A DNA stretch of 23,050 bases, taken from positions 1 through 23,050 of IMG/VR virus record IMGVR_UViG_3300009094_000076; one strand, given 5' to 3'. Positions within the stretch are counted from its first letter, which is position 1; every line of letters starts with the position of its first letter. The translations under genes were made by a program, and so were the position numbers. The notes under the pieces were generated by a model. It saw nothing but the letters and a program-made list of their open reading frames with translations, made no database searches and had not been told where the DNA came from. This stretch comes from a virus. Below are positions 15,607 to 21,957 of the stretch, piece after piece.

Positions 15607-16350
15607 TTATCGGCGACGGCGATACGCGAGCCCCGCGAGCCCCAGGCCCAGGAGCGACAGCGACACCGGCTCAGGCACGGCTGCCACGTCCGTGACCTGC
15701 GTCTGCCCACGGCTGATGAGCCGCCCACTGCCTTCCAGCAGCATGTCGAACCCCAGCGTCATCGAGAACGGACCCGCCGCCCCGAACGGCGCGGGGCCGT
15801 AGTTCACCGCGAACGAATCCACGATGCCCACGCCGGTGTCGGTGAACGTCGAGATCAGGGTGCCGGGCCGGTCGGTCGCGGTCTGCGCGCCGATGGCGTT
15901 CAGCGCGTCCGCGTAGAACGAGTAGGTGGCGAACGAGCCTTCCGCCGTCTGCCACGTTCCGCTCCCGCTGTTGGCAATGAAGCTGGTCGGGCCGGGGAAG
16001 CCGTCTGCGCTGATCGTGGATTCCAGCGTGATCTGGCCCGCCGTCGTGTTCTGAATCGTCAGCGACGAACTGTTGATGACGTTCAGCGCGGGGCCGTTCG
16101 CCTCGCTGTGCAGCGAGCCTTCGATCAGGAGCCCGCCGATCATGGCGGTGCCCAGGTCGAGAATGCCCACGGTCGGGTTCAGGTCGTTGACCTGCGTGCC
16201 GTAGAGGCAGGGCGCGTTCTGATCTGTCGCGCAAAACAACGTGCCGCTGTTCACGTTTCCAGCAATGGTGAGCGGTGCGGCATCCGCGCGCGGGGCTAGC
16301 ATTAGGATCAGTCCCAGCGTCATCACGCTGGCGGTTACACGGTTACGCAT
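15607..16350 (-). CDS. PEP-CTERM sorting-domain protein, exported
   Basis: A 247-aa predicted secreted protein. The N-terminus is a signal peptide: MRNR, a hydrophobic core (VTASVMTLGLILMLAP), and a likely cleavage after RADA. The mature part is Ser/Thr/Gly/Asn-rich and predicted all-beta. The C-terminus is a textbook PEP-CTERM signal: VPEP, a hydrophobic helix (VSLSLLGLGLAGLAY) and RRRR before the stop. In bacteria such tails are cut by exosortase, with products destined for the surface or exopolysaccharide. I chose the ATG at 16350 because the signal peptide starts there; it overlaps the end of the HNH gene by 8 bases (ATGCGTAA). Phage carriage of such a protein is unusual. Its role (surface change, exclusion, biofilm) is unknown. 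Confidence 0.88.
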   Translation of the reverse strand: MRNRVTASVMTLGLILMLAPRADAAPLTIAGNVNSGTLFCATDQNAPCLYGTQVNDLNPTVGILDLGTAMIGGLLIEGSLHSEANGPALNVINSSSLTIQNTTAGQITLESTISADGFPGPTSFIANSGSGTWQTAEGSFATYSFYADALNAIGAQTATDRPGTLISTFTDTGVGIVDSFAVNYGPAPFGAAGPFSMTLGFDMLLEGSGRLISRGQTQVTDVAAVPEPVSLSLLGLGLAGLAYRRRR

Positions 16351-16750
16351 TTGTGCTCTCGCTTTCCTTAAGGCGGTGATACCGCCGTAGTTCTCGTTGC
16401 GCGTGACACACCCGACAGTAGCGCCCATCGCTCCTGCGGGTTAGCGGGTGTCCGCGTAGGCACTTCGTCTTGCGTGCGTTCACCGCCGCAGGGCTTTCCC
16501 CACGGCGCTTGTTCTCAGCCAGCGTCACCGGCTCCAAATGGGCCGGATTGACGCAGGCCCGGTTTCGGCAGAGATGATCCAGCGTTAAGCCTGAGGGGAT
16601 TGGGCCGACGAGCCATGCATACGCGAGGCGATGGGCCATCCTGGCATTGCCGTCAAGGTGGAATGCCCCATAGCCGTAGTGATTCAGCGCCCCGGTCCAG
16701 AGCCAGCACTCAGCGGTCTTATTGACCTTCGACCAGAAGCGATTCTGCAT
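16343..16750 (-). CDS. HNH endonuclease with C-terminal zinc motif
   Basis: A 135-aa free-standing HNH nuclease. Its core is of the phage HNH_3-like type: CWLWTGALNHYGYGAF, MAHRLAYAW, then LDHLCRNRACVNPAHLEPVT, giving His59, Asn68 and His71 as the likely catalytic set. The C-terminus has Cys97-x3-His101 and Cys112-x2-Cys115, a probable zinc site, with a basic end. Family members nick or cut DNA; many are selfish homing enzymes. No clear ribosome site precedes the ATG, which is 19 bases from the previous stop, so coupling is likely. Its end overlaps the PEP-CTERM start. It is one of three HNH genes in this operon. Confidence 0.88.
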   Translation of the reverse strand: MQNRFWSKVNKTAECWLWTGALNHYGYGAFHLDGNARMAHRLAYAWLVGPIPSGLTLDHLCRNRACVNPAHLEPVTLAENKRRGESPAAVNARKTKCLRGHPLTRRSDGRYCRVCHAQRELRRYHRLKESESTNA

Positions 16751-16769
16751 GATCAGGAAGGCTGAGATT

Positions 16770-17459
16770 CTACTCGGGCGGCTTCTCTGGGGCCGCTGGG
16801 GCCGACGCCAGCATCGCTTCCAGCGCCTTCAGCACGCTCGGAGTTATCGAAGGCTGGTAGCCGACCGACTGCCCCGTGCGCGGGCCAAGCAGTGCGCGTT
16901 CGCGGTCTACAAACGCCTGCAACGTGGCCCTCAGTCCATCTGGGACCGCTGGGGCGGGCCATTGAGCAGTGCCGTGGGCGAACGGGCCGCGATGGTTCTG
17001 GGTGTGCCCAACCGGCAACTCGCAGACGGCCTGCGTGCTGTCGTGCTTGGCTCCACAGGGGGCCACTGGGGCGGGCAGCGAAGCCAGCGCGGCATTTGCA
17101 GCCGCGACAATAAATTCTGCGTCCTGCTGTTCGTAGACGCGGCCGATGAAACGCTCTTCGTAGTGCCCCGCTCGCCGTGCGCTAATCCTCCGCTCGGTTG
17201 TGTAGCAGTCATGGTCAGACCGCTGTTCTGTTAGAAACCACTCGCCCTGCGTGATTGGACCCGGCACCACCCGCCCGCCCCGCGCGCCTTCTGCCCTCTC
17301 CAGTTCGGCTTCAAGTTGATCAGCGCAGGCACGCAGTTTCTTGGAGGTTAGAATTGCCCCGCGCGGCCATCGCTCAAGTGATGCCGCCGCCTCCGCGCGC
17401 CACTCCGCGATCAACTTCAGCAGCGCCGCGCTCGCCGTGTCCGTCGCCTGATCAGCCAA
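16770..17459 (-). CDS. Unknown phage early protein with Cys/His motif
   Basis: A 229-aa protein. I set the start at a TTG at 17459 because AAGGAGG lies 5 bases before it and the frame further upstream overlaps another gene. The TTG overlaps the previous stop by 8 bases. Residues 8-60 form a long helix, probably coiled coil. A central segment (WFLTEQRSDHDCYTTERR, then RVYEQQDAEFIVAAANAAL) resembles a module of many temperate-phage early proteins in which a DAEFI helix ends a short domain. Cys135-x10-Cys146-x5-His152-x3-His156 is a possible zinc site. The C-terminus is helical. The function is unknown. Confidence 0.7.
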   Translation of the reverse strand: MADQATDTASAALLKLIAEWRAEAAASLERWPRGAILTSKKLRACADQLEAELERAEGARGGRVVPGPITQGEWFLTEQRSDHDCYTTERRISARRAGHYEERFIGRVYEQQDAEFIVAAANAALASLPAPVAPCGAKHDSTQAVCELPVGHTQNHRGPFAHGTAQWPAPAVPDGLRATLQAFVDRERALLGPRTGQSVGYQPSITPSVLKALEAMLASAPAAPEKPPE

Positions 17460-17688
17460 AGAGCCCTCCTTGCCGTAACGTGGGGCGCACCGCGACGACG
17501 CCCAGGTCGGGCCGGTGCCAGGACATCCGCACGCGCATGGCCGCGTCCTCGGAGCGGAACAGCCACACATCAGGTCGGCGCGGCGGGCGCTTGACCAACA
17601 GCCGGGGGAACGTCTCCCACGTCCCATCGGTCAGCAGCAGCGCATCGTCCTCGACGGTCGCGCCGAACATCACCAGCGCGTAGCTCAC
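17452..17688 (-). CDS. Small hypothetical protein
   Basis: A 78-aa protein with alternating short strands (YALVMFGATVEDDALLLTDG, TWETFPRLLVKRPP) and an SEDAAMRVRMSWHRPDLGVV segment. It is placed as a gene because its GTG start overlaps the preceding stop (GTGA) and its stop overlaps the next start, fitting the strict overlap pattern of this operon. No family is recognised. Confidence 0.6.
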   Translation of the reverse strand: MSYALVMFGATVEDDALLLTDGTWETFPRLLVKRPPRRPDVWLFRSEDAAMRVRMSWHRPDLGVVAVRPTLRQGGLFG

Positions 17689-17921
17689 GGCTTCGACAGG
17701 TCTTGAATCCGCCGCAGGGCGTCGTAATGAAAGCCGGTGGTCGTCAGGGCCTCGGACACCAGCGCATGAATGTCCGCGAGCGGGTCAGGCCCGTCGCGTA
17801 GCTCTCGCAGCTTGTTGCCCAGGTCGATGGCGACAGACTGCTCCTCCTCGCTGGACGTGCTGCTGGCCTCCAGGCGGCACAGGTCAATCAGAGTGTCGAG
17901 GTCGTCTGCCGTCAGCCTCAC
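17685..17921 (-). CDS. Small acidic helical protein
   Basis: A 78-aa, Leu- and Asp/Glu-rich protein predicted to be all-helical (LTADDLDTLIDLCRLEASST, EEEQSVAIDLGNKLRELRDG). The acidity and small size would fit a protein-binding modulator or DNA mimic, but nothing in the sequence proves this. Its GTG start overlaps the previous stop by four bases (GTGA), as does its end with the next start. Confidence 0.6.
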   Translation of the reverse strand: MRLTADDLDTLIDLCRLEASSTSSEEEQSVAIDLGNKLRELRDGPDPLADIHALVSEALTTTGFHYDALRRIQDLSKP

Positions 17922-18154
17922 GTCGGCCTCATCTTCGACATCAGGGCGCGGTCATCGACGGCGAGCTTCTCGCCCTTGCGCTTGGGGGTGCGGCGCTTGC
18001 GGCCGGAGCCCTTGCACTTCGCACAGGGCACCGGGGCCCCGGCGATGATGCGGGTGCAGGTCCCCTGACAGTCGGTGCAGCGGTCGGCAGGCGGGACCGC
18101 GTGCTTGTGGGTCGGGCACGGGGCCTGCGAGAGACACCACGGCACATCGCACAT
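17918..18154 (-). CDS. Small Cys-rich, DnaJ-zinc-finger-like protein
   Basis: A 78-aa protein with CTDC at 26-29, Cys33, and CAKCKGSG at 44-51; the last is the classic CxxCxGxG element of DnaJ-type zinc fingers. A strongly basic stretch follows (GRKRRTPKRKG), suggesting nucleic-acid contact. Further Cys and His residues occur at the N-terminus (MCDVPWC, CPTHKH). The ATG at 18154 is two bases after the previous stop and was preferred to a longer frame that reads through the membrane-protein gene. The function is unknown; small zinc proteins of this type are frequent in phage early operons. Confidence 0.7.
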   Translation of the reverse strand: MCDVPWCLSQAPCPTHKHAVPPADRCTDCQGTCTRIIAGAPVPCAKCKGSGRKRRTPKRKGEKLAVDDRALMSKMRPT

Positions 18155-18156
18155 CT

Positions 18157-18339
18157 TCACGCGCCCACCAGCCCGAGGAGCACGGCCACCACAAAGACCA
18201 GCCCCGCGACGAGGCCCACGAACACCACCGCGTTGAGCACGGCATCGCCGAAGGACGGCGCGGGCGGCAGCGGCTCCAGGCTCGCGAGCTGTTTCATCTG
18301 CGCGCGGAGCGACGGGTCCGACCAGTCCGTCTTCTTCAC
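18157..18339 (-). CDS. Small single-span membrane protein
   Basis: A 60-aa protein with a soluble N-terminus (KKTDWSDPSLRAQMKQL, then Pro-rich LEPLPPAP) and one C-terminal hydrophobic helix at about 33-58 (VVFVGLVAGLVFVVAVLLGL). The start is GTG overlapping the previous stop (GTGA). It is placed in the early operon rather than next to lysis genes, so a membrane-located regulatory, exclusion or anti-host role is as likely as a holin-type role. No family is recognised. Confidence 0.65.
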   Translation of the reverse strand: MKKTDWSDPSLRAQMKQLASLEPLPPAPSFGDAVLNAVVFVGLVAGLVFVVAVLLGLVGA

Positions 18340-18614
18340 CGCGTGCCGCCCTGGCTGGCGTAGTAGGGCAGGACCTCGATCTTGACCGGCGGCTGGCCCA
18401 GCGGCCCGCCACAGGCGGCGCAGGGCCGAAGGTCCTCGACTGCCCAGCCGTAGCCGGTGAGGGCCGAGCGCGGCGCGCAGGCCTCGTGGTAAGCCACCGA
18501 GCGGTCGGCGGCGTCGAGCGCGCCGTCCTGCAGCTCGAAGCCGAAGATGTTGCCGACCGCGGCGTGGAAGTTCTCGTCGCGCTCGCGGGTGATCTGGTCG
18601 GGGGTGCGGGCCAT
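18336..18614 (-). CDS. Small zinc-ribbon-like protein
   Basis: A 92-aa protein. Residues 4-40 are helical and acidic (RTPDQITRERDENFHAAVGN). His43, Cys46, Cys65 and Cys68 (YHEAC, then PCAACGGPLG) make a plausible zinc site. The ATG overlaps the stop of the ribbon-helix-helix gene by one base (TAATG), and AAGGGAAAG lies just upstream. The function is unknown. Confidence 0.65.
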   Translation of the reverse strand: MARTPDQITRERDENFHAAVGNIFGFELQDGALDAADRSVAYHEACAPRSALTGYGWAVEDLRPCAACGGPLGQPPVKIEVLPYYASQGGTR

Positions 18615-18802
18615 TACTTCTTTCCCTTCTGGTTGGCGAGGACCTGCTTGAGCTGCGAGCGGAACCGCTCCTGCGATTCGAGCCACACGCCGAGGGCGCG
18701 GCGAACCTGCTCTGACGGCGAAATGCCCGCCTCGCGCTGCAGCGTTTCGACGCGGCGGCGCAGGGCGGGCGTGAGGCGAACGTTGACGGCCGTGGACTGC
18801 AT
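18614..18802 (-). CDS. Ribbon-helix-helix transcriptional regulator
   Basis: A 62-aa protein with the CopG/Arc-type layout: a short strand (STAVNVRLTP) that would insert in the DNA major groove, helix A (ALRRRVETLQREAG), a turn (ISPS), and helix B (EQVRRALGVWLESQER), then a basic tail. The family binds short operators as dimers and often represses its own gene. The ATG at 18802 is preferred because a TTGACA element and two ACGGCCGT palindromes lie around it, and the frame further upstream overlaps another gene. No ribosome site is clear, and the message may be nearly leaderless. It could control the small-gene half of this operon. Confidence 0.8.
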   Translation of the reverse strand: MQSTAVNVRLTPALRRRVETLQREAGISPSEQVRRALGVWLESQERFRSQLKQVLANQKGKK

Positions 18803-18829
18803 GTAAAGAGTGTGCAGCAACACGGCCGT
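18786..18829 (-). promoter_or_regulatory. Possible operator pair: two ACGGCCGT palindromes
   Basis: The 8-bp perfect palindrome ACGGCCGT occurs at 18786-18793 (within the first codons of the regulator gene) and at 18822-18829 (between the promoter hexamers). Counting flanks, the two sites form a 10-bp inverted pair, GACGGCCGTG and CACGGCCGTC, with centres 36 bp apart. That layout would suit autoregulation by the ribbon-helix-helix protein. Binding is inferred. Confidence 0.45.
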
Positions 18830-18838
18830 CCATGTCAA
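18809..18838 (-). promoter_or_regulatory. Candidate promoter for the regulator and small-gene cluster
   Basis: Leftward, a perfect TTGACA (18833-18838) is followed by 18 bases and a weak CACACT (18809-18814). It lies in the 46-base gap before the ribbon-helix-helix gene, the widest gap in this part of the operon. A start about 7 bases downstream would fall almost at the ATG. The -10 match is poor, so the call is tentative. Confidence 0.4.
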
Positions 18839-18848
18839 GCGGTTCGGT

Positions 18849-19343
18849 TTAGAAGGGCGCGAACGGGTCGGCGGCGGGCTCCGGCTCCTCGTTGAAGTTC
18901 TTCGCGGTCGGCGGCGTGTAGCCTGCGCGGATGCGCGCGGCCCAGCCCTTCGCGCGCCCGGCGTCGAGCCGGTTGTAGCGCGCCTTCTTCTGCGCCTCGG
19001 GGTCGGTGTCGGCCGCGTTCTGCGCCGCGAAGTAGAGCAGGCGGTCGGCCACCAGATCGAGATACTCGGCCGGGCACTCGGAGAAGTGCTTGCCCTGCAT
19101 CGAGGGGCCGGTCCAGTCGCGCGGCGACTTCGCCTTGACCTCGGGGTCGCCGTAGGGGCCGTCGAGGTCGTAGTCGCTCGCGACCGGCGGCGGCGTGCCC
19201 TGCCCGGTCGGGACATACGCCGGGCCGTTCCACGGGTTCTGCGGGGCGGGGGCGGTCGCGGCGCGCGCAGCGAGGGCGATGAGTGTGTCGAGCTTCGTGT
19301 TGATCTGCTTCAGAACGTCGAGGGCGTCGTTACCTGCGGCCAT
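18849..19343 (-). CDS. Conserved phage protein associated with recombination genes
   Basis: A 164-aa protein starting at the ATG at 19343, where AAGGAG lies 8 bases upstream; an upstream TTG is less likely. Residues 5-30 form a helix, probably coiled coil (DALDVLKQINTKLDTLIALA). The core is a block I know from many phage recombination clusters: SDYDLDGPYGDPEVKAKSPR, DWTGPSMQGKHFSECPAEYL, LVADRLLYFAAQ and ARYNRLDAGRAKGWAARIR. Its function is not established; neighbours are usually annealing proteins, exonucleases or ssDNA-binding proteins, as here. The C-terminus is acidic and ends in a short PFAPF, reminiscent of the acidic-aromatic tip of ssDNA-binding proteins, which is only suggestive. Confidence 0.75.
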   Translation of the reverse strand: MAAGNDALDVLKQINTKLDTLIALAARAATAPAPQNPWNGPAYVPTGQGTPPPVASDYDLDGPYGDPEVKAKSPRDWTGPSMQGKHFSECPAEYLDLVADRLLYFAAQNAADTDPEAQKKARYNRLDAGRAKGWAARIRAGYTPPTAKNFNEEPEPAADPFAPF

Positions 19344-19348
19344 GATGG

Positions 19349-19843
19349 TTACTCCTTCCAAGAAACACCACGAGAGATGCGAGAAACTTGCGAGCGATCT
19401 AGCTTGTAACCGGCGGCGATGTCCTTTACTCGGCGACCTTCTGCCCGCGCGGCCCGAATCGCCGCCACGTCGGCCTCTGACACCTTGGCGCGCGGGTGCT
19501 GCGCCCGCCGCCGTGTTGCTTCGGGCTTGGTGTAGTGGCCGTTGGCCGCGCCGCGCGCATGGCGACCCTTGATGAACATGTCACGGTTGTTGTCCACGCG
19601 CGTTCCGAGAAAGAGGTGCGCGGGGTTTACACACGGCGGATTGTCGCAGCGATGCAGCACACACAGGCCGGTGGGTATCTCGCCGTGAAACAACTCCCAT
19701 GAGACGCGATGCGCCTCCCTGATCTTTCCGTTCAGCCAGAAGCGGCCGTAGCCAAACTTCGCCAAGGCCCCGCGCCAAGGCCAACAGGTCGAGTCGCTGA
19801 CCGGTGACACGCTTGCCCAAAACAAGGGCACCCTGCTGCTCAC
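19349..19843 (-). CDS. HNH endonuclease with C-terminal HTH
   Basis: A 164-aa free-standing HNH nuclease. The core reads CWPWRGALAKFGYGRFWLNG, EAHRVSWELF, CVLHRCDNPPCVNPAHLFLG, with His64, Asn73 and His76 as the likely catalytic residues. Residues about 118-162 (VSEADVAAIRAARAEGRRVK, then IAAGYKLDRSQVSRISRG) form a helix-turn-helix that probably directs site recognition. The start is GTG, overlapping the exonuclease-annealase stop (GTGA), preceded by GAGGTGG. Family members are often homing enzymes that invade phage operons. It separates the fusion gene from the recombination-associated gene. Confidence 0.88.
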   Translation of the reverse strand: MSSRVPLFWASVSPVSDSTCWPWRGALAKFGYGRFWLNGKIREAHRVSWELFHGEIPTGLCVLHRCDNPPCVNPAHLFLGTRVDNNRDMFIKGRHARGAANGHYTKPEATRRRAQHPRAKVSEADVAAIRAARAEGRRVKDIAAGYKLDRSQVSRISRGVSWKE

Positions 19844-21237
19844 TCCACCTCGCTCGGCTCGTAAAGCCCCATCACGATGTCCGCGTAGACCAGCCGCGCC
19901 AGCTTCGCGGACGCACGAGCGATTAGCATGTCGGCAGGGTGCTTCGCCCATCCGCTGCCGGGCTTCACGAGGTCGGCCATCCTCGCGTCGTCCATCGAGA
20001 ACGAAAGACTGACCTCGGGGTCGTCGCCGCGCTTGGTGACGAACGTCGCGCGCTCGTTCGTGCGCTCGACGCACCTGAAATACTTCGCGGCCCCAGACCG
20101 GAGCACGAGCGCCCGAATCGCGTCCGCGGACAACACCGGCTTCCCAGAAACGATGTGAAAGGCACGCAGCGCGTGCATCGCAGGCAGGCCCATCTCACGA
20201 CCGGCCATGATCGTCATCAGCACCGCGGGGGCGTTCCCATACGAACCGAACAGGCGTGAATCCATCGCCCACTTCGCCAGCGTCACGGCCTCAGTCAACG
20301 TCTGCGGCTCCAACTGCCGCGTGTAGTCGTGCTCGACCATCACCGGCACCAGCGCGGTTGTCTGCTCCTCGCGCACCGGCTCCGGCTTCGTGGGTTCCGG
20401 CGCGGGCGACGGCTGGCCGGTGGGGGTGTCGGCGGTCACGGGGGCGGGCTCAGTCTCGAACAGGGGCTGGGGGCGTTCCACGGCAATTTCCTCGAAGGGG
20501 ATGGGGGCATCGGTGCGGAGCGCGATCAGCGCCCGCACGGCATCGACACGGGGGAAAAACTCGGCGAGCGACGACTGCACCGTCGCGCTCAACGTCGCGG
20601 GCTCCTCGGCCCACGCCGTGTGCAGCCCTTCGAGCGTGCCGTGCTGCGCGAGCAGCCGCGCCGCGATCACCGGGCCGATCTTCGACGCGCCCTTCACGTT
20701 GTCGGAGGCATCGCCGACAAGACACAGGAAGTCAGGCACCTGTTCCGGCCGCACGCCGAACTTCTGCATGACCGCGTCCGGTCCCAGCTCCGCGCCGTCC
20801 TTCAGCGACTTGATGTGGACGCGGTCGCTCACGAGCGCGAGCAGGTCCTTGTCGGCCGAGGCCACGAGCACGCGGGTGTCGGGCGATTCGAGCGCGAGCC
20901 GCGTGGCGGTCGCGATCACGTCGTCGGCCTCGAAGCCCTCGGCCATCCACACCGGCACGCCCTCGGCCTTCAGCGCCTCGACCACGAGGTCGAGCTGATG
21001 GTAGAGCGGCGCGCGGCCCTCGCTGCTGCGCTGCGCCTTGTAGGTCGGGTCGAGGTCGCGGCGGAAGCTCTTACGCGAATCGACAGCGACCGCGGCGTAG
21101 GGCTGGCCGTGCAGCAGCCCGCGCACGCGCGCCAGGATCTGCTCGGAGGTCGCGTTCGGGTTCGGGTCCGACGCGGCCATGTGCCAGATCGGGTAGCCGA
21201 TGCTGGCGAGGTCGATGAAGAGCGCGGTGGTGCTCAT
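19840..21237 (-). CDS. FEN-type 5'-3' exonuclease fused to a putative RecT-like annealing domain
   Basis: A 465-aa two-domain protein. Residues 1-255 are a 5' nuclease of the polymerase I/T5 FEN type with all expected acidic metal ligands: Asp9, Asp53, Glu103-Ala-Asp105-Asp106, Asp129 and Asp131 (SADKDLL), Asp176 and Asp179 (GDASDN), followed by the helix-hairpin-helix KIGPVIAARLL. The basic arch segment SFRRDLDPTYKAQR is present. Residues 260-298 are a Pro/Glu linker. Residues 312-465 (LFGSYGNAPAVLMTIMAGRE, LRAFHIVSGKPVLSADAIRA, ATFVTKRGDDPEV, HPADMLIARASAKLARLVY, MGLYEPSE) resemble phage RecT-like single-strand annealing proteins; this is from memory. One polypeptide could resect DNA and anneal the product. 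It overlaps both neighbours by four bases. Confidence 0.85.
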   Translation of the reverse strand: MSTTALFIDLASIGYPIWHMAASDPNPNATSEQILARVRGLLHGQPYAAVAVDSRKSFRRDLDPTYKAQRSSEGRAPLYHQLDLVVEALKAEGVPVWMAEGFEADDVIATATRLALESPDTRVLVASADKDLLALVSDRVHIKSLKDGAELGPDAVMQKFGVRPEQVPDFLCLVGDASDNVKGASKIGPVIAARLLAQHGTLEGLHTAWAEEPATLSATVQSSLAEFFPRVDAVRALIALRTDAPIPFEEIAVERPQPLFETEPAPVTADTPTGQPSPAPEPTKPEPVREEQTTALVPVMVEHDYTRQLEPQTLTEAVTLAKWAMDSRLFGSYGNAPAVLMTIMAGREMGLPAMHALRAFHIVSGKPVLSADAIRALVLRSGAAKYFRCVERTNERATFVTKRGDDPEVSLSFSMDDARMADLVKPGSGWAKHPADMLIARASAKLARLVYADIVMGLYEPSEVE

Positions 21238-21461
21238 CGCGTCACCGGCACGAGGTCGAGCGCGCGGGCGCTCGCGGTCAGAATCGCGCCGAGCTGCTCA
21301 CACTGCTCGGCATCGAGGTAGACAGTCACCGTCTGCCGTCCGTTGCCGAGGGCACCGGAGGAGATCGAGAGCTGCAGGGTGGAGGCGGGACCGGCCGAGC
21401 AGACGATGGGGCCGTTCCACGCATTCGGGATCTCTATCGTTTTCAATCGAGGCGCTTCCAT
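21234..21461 (-). CDS. Small hypothetical protein upstream of the exonuclease-annealase
   Basis: A 75-aa protein, mostly beta (IEIPNAWNGPIVCSAGP, STLQLSISSG, RQTVTVYLDAEQCEQLGAIL) with a final helix. The ATG at 21461 is fixed by AGGAG 4 bases upstream, which lies inside the end of the HNH gene; the two genes overlap by 19 bases. Its stop overlaps the next ATG (ATGA). No family is recognised. Tight coupling suggests a function linked to recombination. Confidence 0.7.
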   Translation of the reverse strand: MEAPRLKTIEIPNAWNGPIVCSAGPASTLQLSISSGALGNGRQTVTVYLDAEQCEQLGAILTASARALDLVPVTR

Positions 21462-21946
21462 GTTTCTCCTGAAAGAGCGGCGCGGATCGCGTGCCTGCTC
21501 ACGCCGAACCGGGCCATCCATCGTGCGACGGAGTGCCGCTCGCGAACCTGCGCGCGGAGCCATCGAACATCGTCACTCGTCAGCTTCGACTTCCAGTGCC
21601 CGTCGCCGCGCGGGAGCCGTCCCTTCGCGCTCGCGTCGGCGTGGTTGTCGGCGCACGTCCCCAGGAACAAGTGCGCCGGATTCACGCACGCCGGAACGTC
21701 GCAGTCGTGGCAGACCTGCAAGTCGCTCGGCGGCATCTCGTCGGCGTTCGCGAACATCCACGCGAGCCGGTGCGCCTTCTTTGGACCACCCCCGCCGTAG
21801 CACTGCGTGCCGTAGCCGTCCTTGTCCACCGGCCCGAGCCACAACCAGCACGCCTCGGGGTCGCGCACGGCAACGCGCGCCCAGAATCCTTCGCGGGTCA
21901 GTCGGGGCTTCGGCACGGCCACAAGCGTAGGCGCAGTGCATTGCAC
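21443..21946 (-). CDS. HNH endonuclease with C-terminal HTH, first gene of the leftward operon
   Basis: Up to 167 aa. The core reads CWLWLGPVDKDGYGTQCYGG, KAHRLAWMF, LQVCHDCDVPACVNPAHLFL, with His80, Asn89 and His92 as likely catalytic residues. Residues about 121-164 (LTSDDVRWLRAQVRERHSVA, MARFGVSRHAIRAALSG) form a C-terminal helix-turn-helix, as in the other HTH-bearing HNH gene here. The start is uncertain: GTG at 21946 lies inside the candidate promoter spacer, while GTGs at 21922 and 21916 lie near its predicted transcript start. The gene is the first of the leftward operon, divergent from a small HTH regulator. Homing activity is the default guess. Confidence 0.85.
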   Translation of the reverse strand: MQCTAPTLVAVPKPRLTREGFWARVAVRDPEACWLWLGPVDKDGYGTQCYGGGGPKKAHRLAWMFANADEMPPSDLQVCHDCDVPACVNPAHLFLGTCADNHADASAKGRLPRGDGHWKSKLTSDDVRWLRAQVRERHSVARWMARFGVSRHAIRAALSGETWKRLD

Positions 21947-21953
21947 TTGTCAA
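21924..21953 (-). promoter_or_regulatory. Candidate leftward operon promoter with palindromic spacer
   Basis: Leftward, TTGACA (21948-21953), 18 bases, then TACGCT (21924-21929; the three key positions T, A and final T match). The spacer contains AGTGCA-T-TGCACT (21935-21947), a perfect 13-base inverted repeat placed where a repressor would block polymerase. The divergent HTH protein is the obvious candidate binder, by inference. Confidence 0.55.
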
Positions 21954-21957
21954 GCCC

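Noticed and set aside
17460-17627. N-terminal extension of the 229-aa protein to an upstream start at 17627
   Set aside because: The extension lies wholly inside the preceding gene, is Cys/Arg/Pro-rich shadow sequence, and the TTG at 17459 has an AAGGAGG site 5 bases upstream.
18157-18339. Single-span membrane protein considered as a holin
   Set aside because: There is no endolysin or spanin next to it, it lies among early regulatory genes, and one transmembrane helix with an N-terminal soluble part is not diagnostic.
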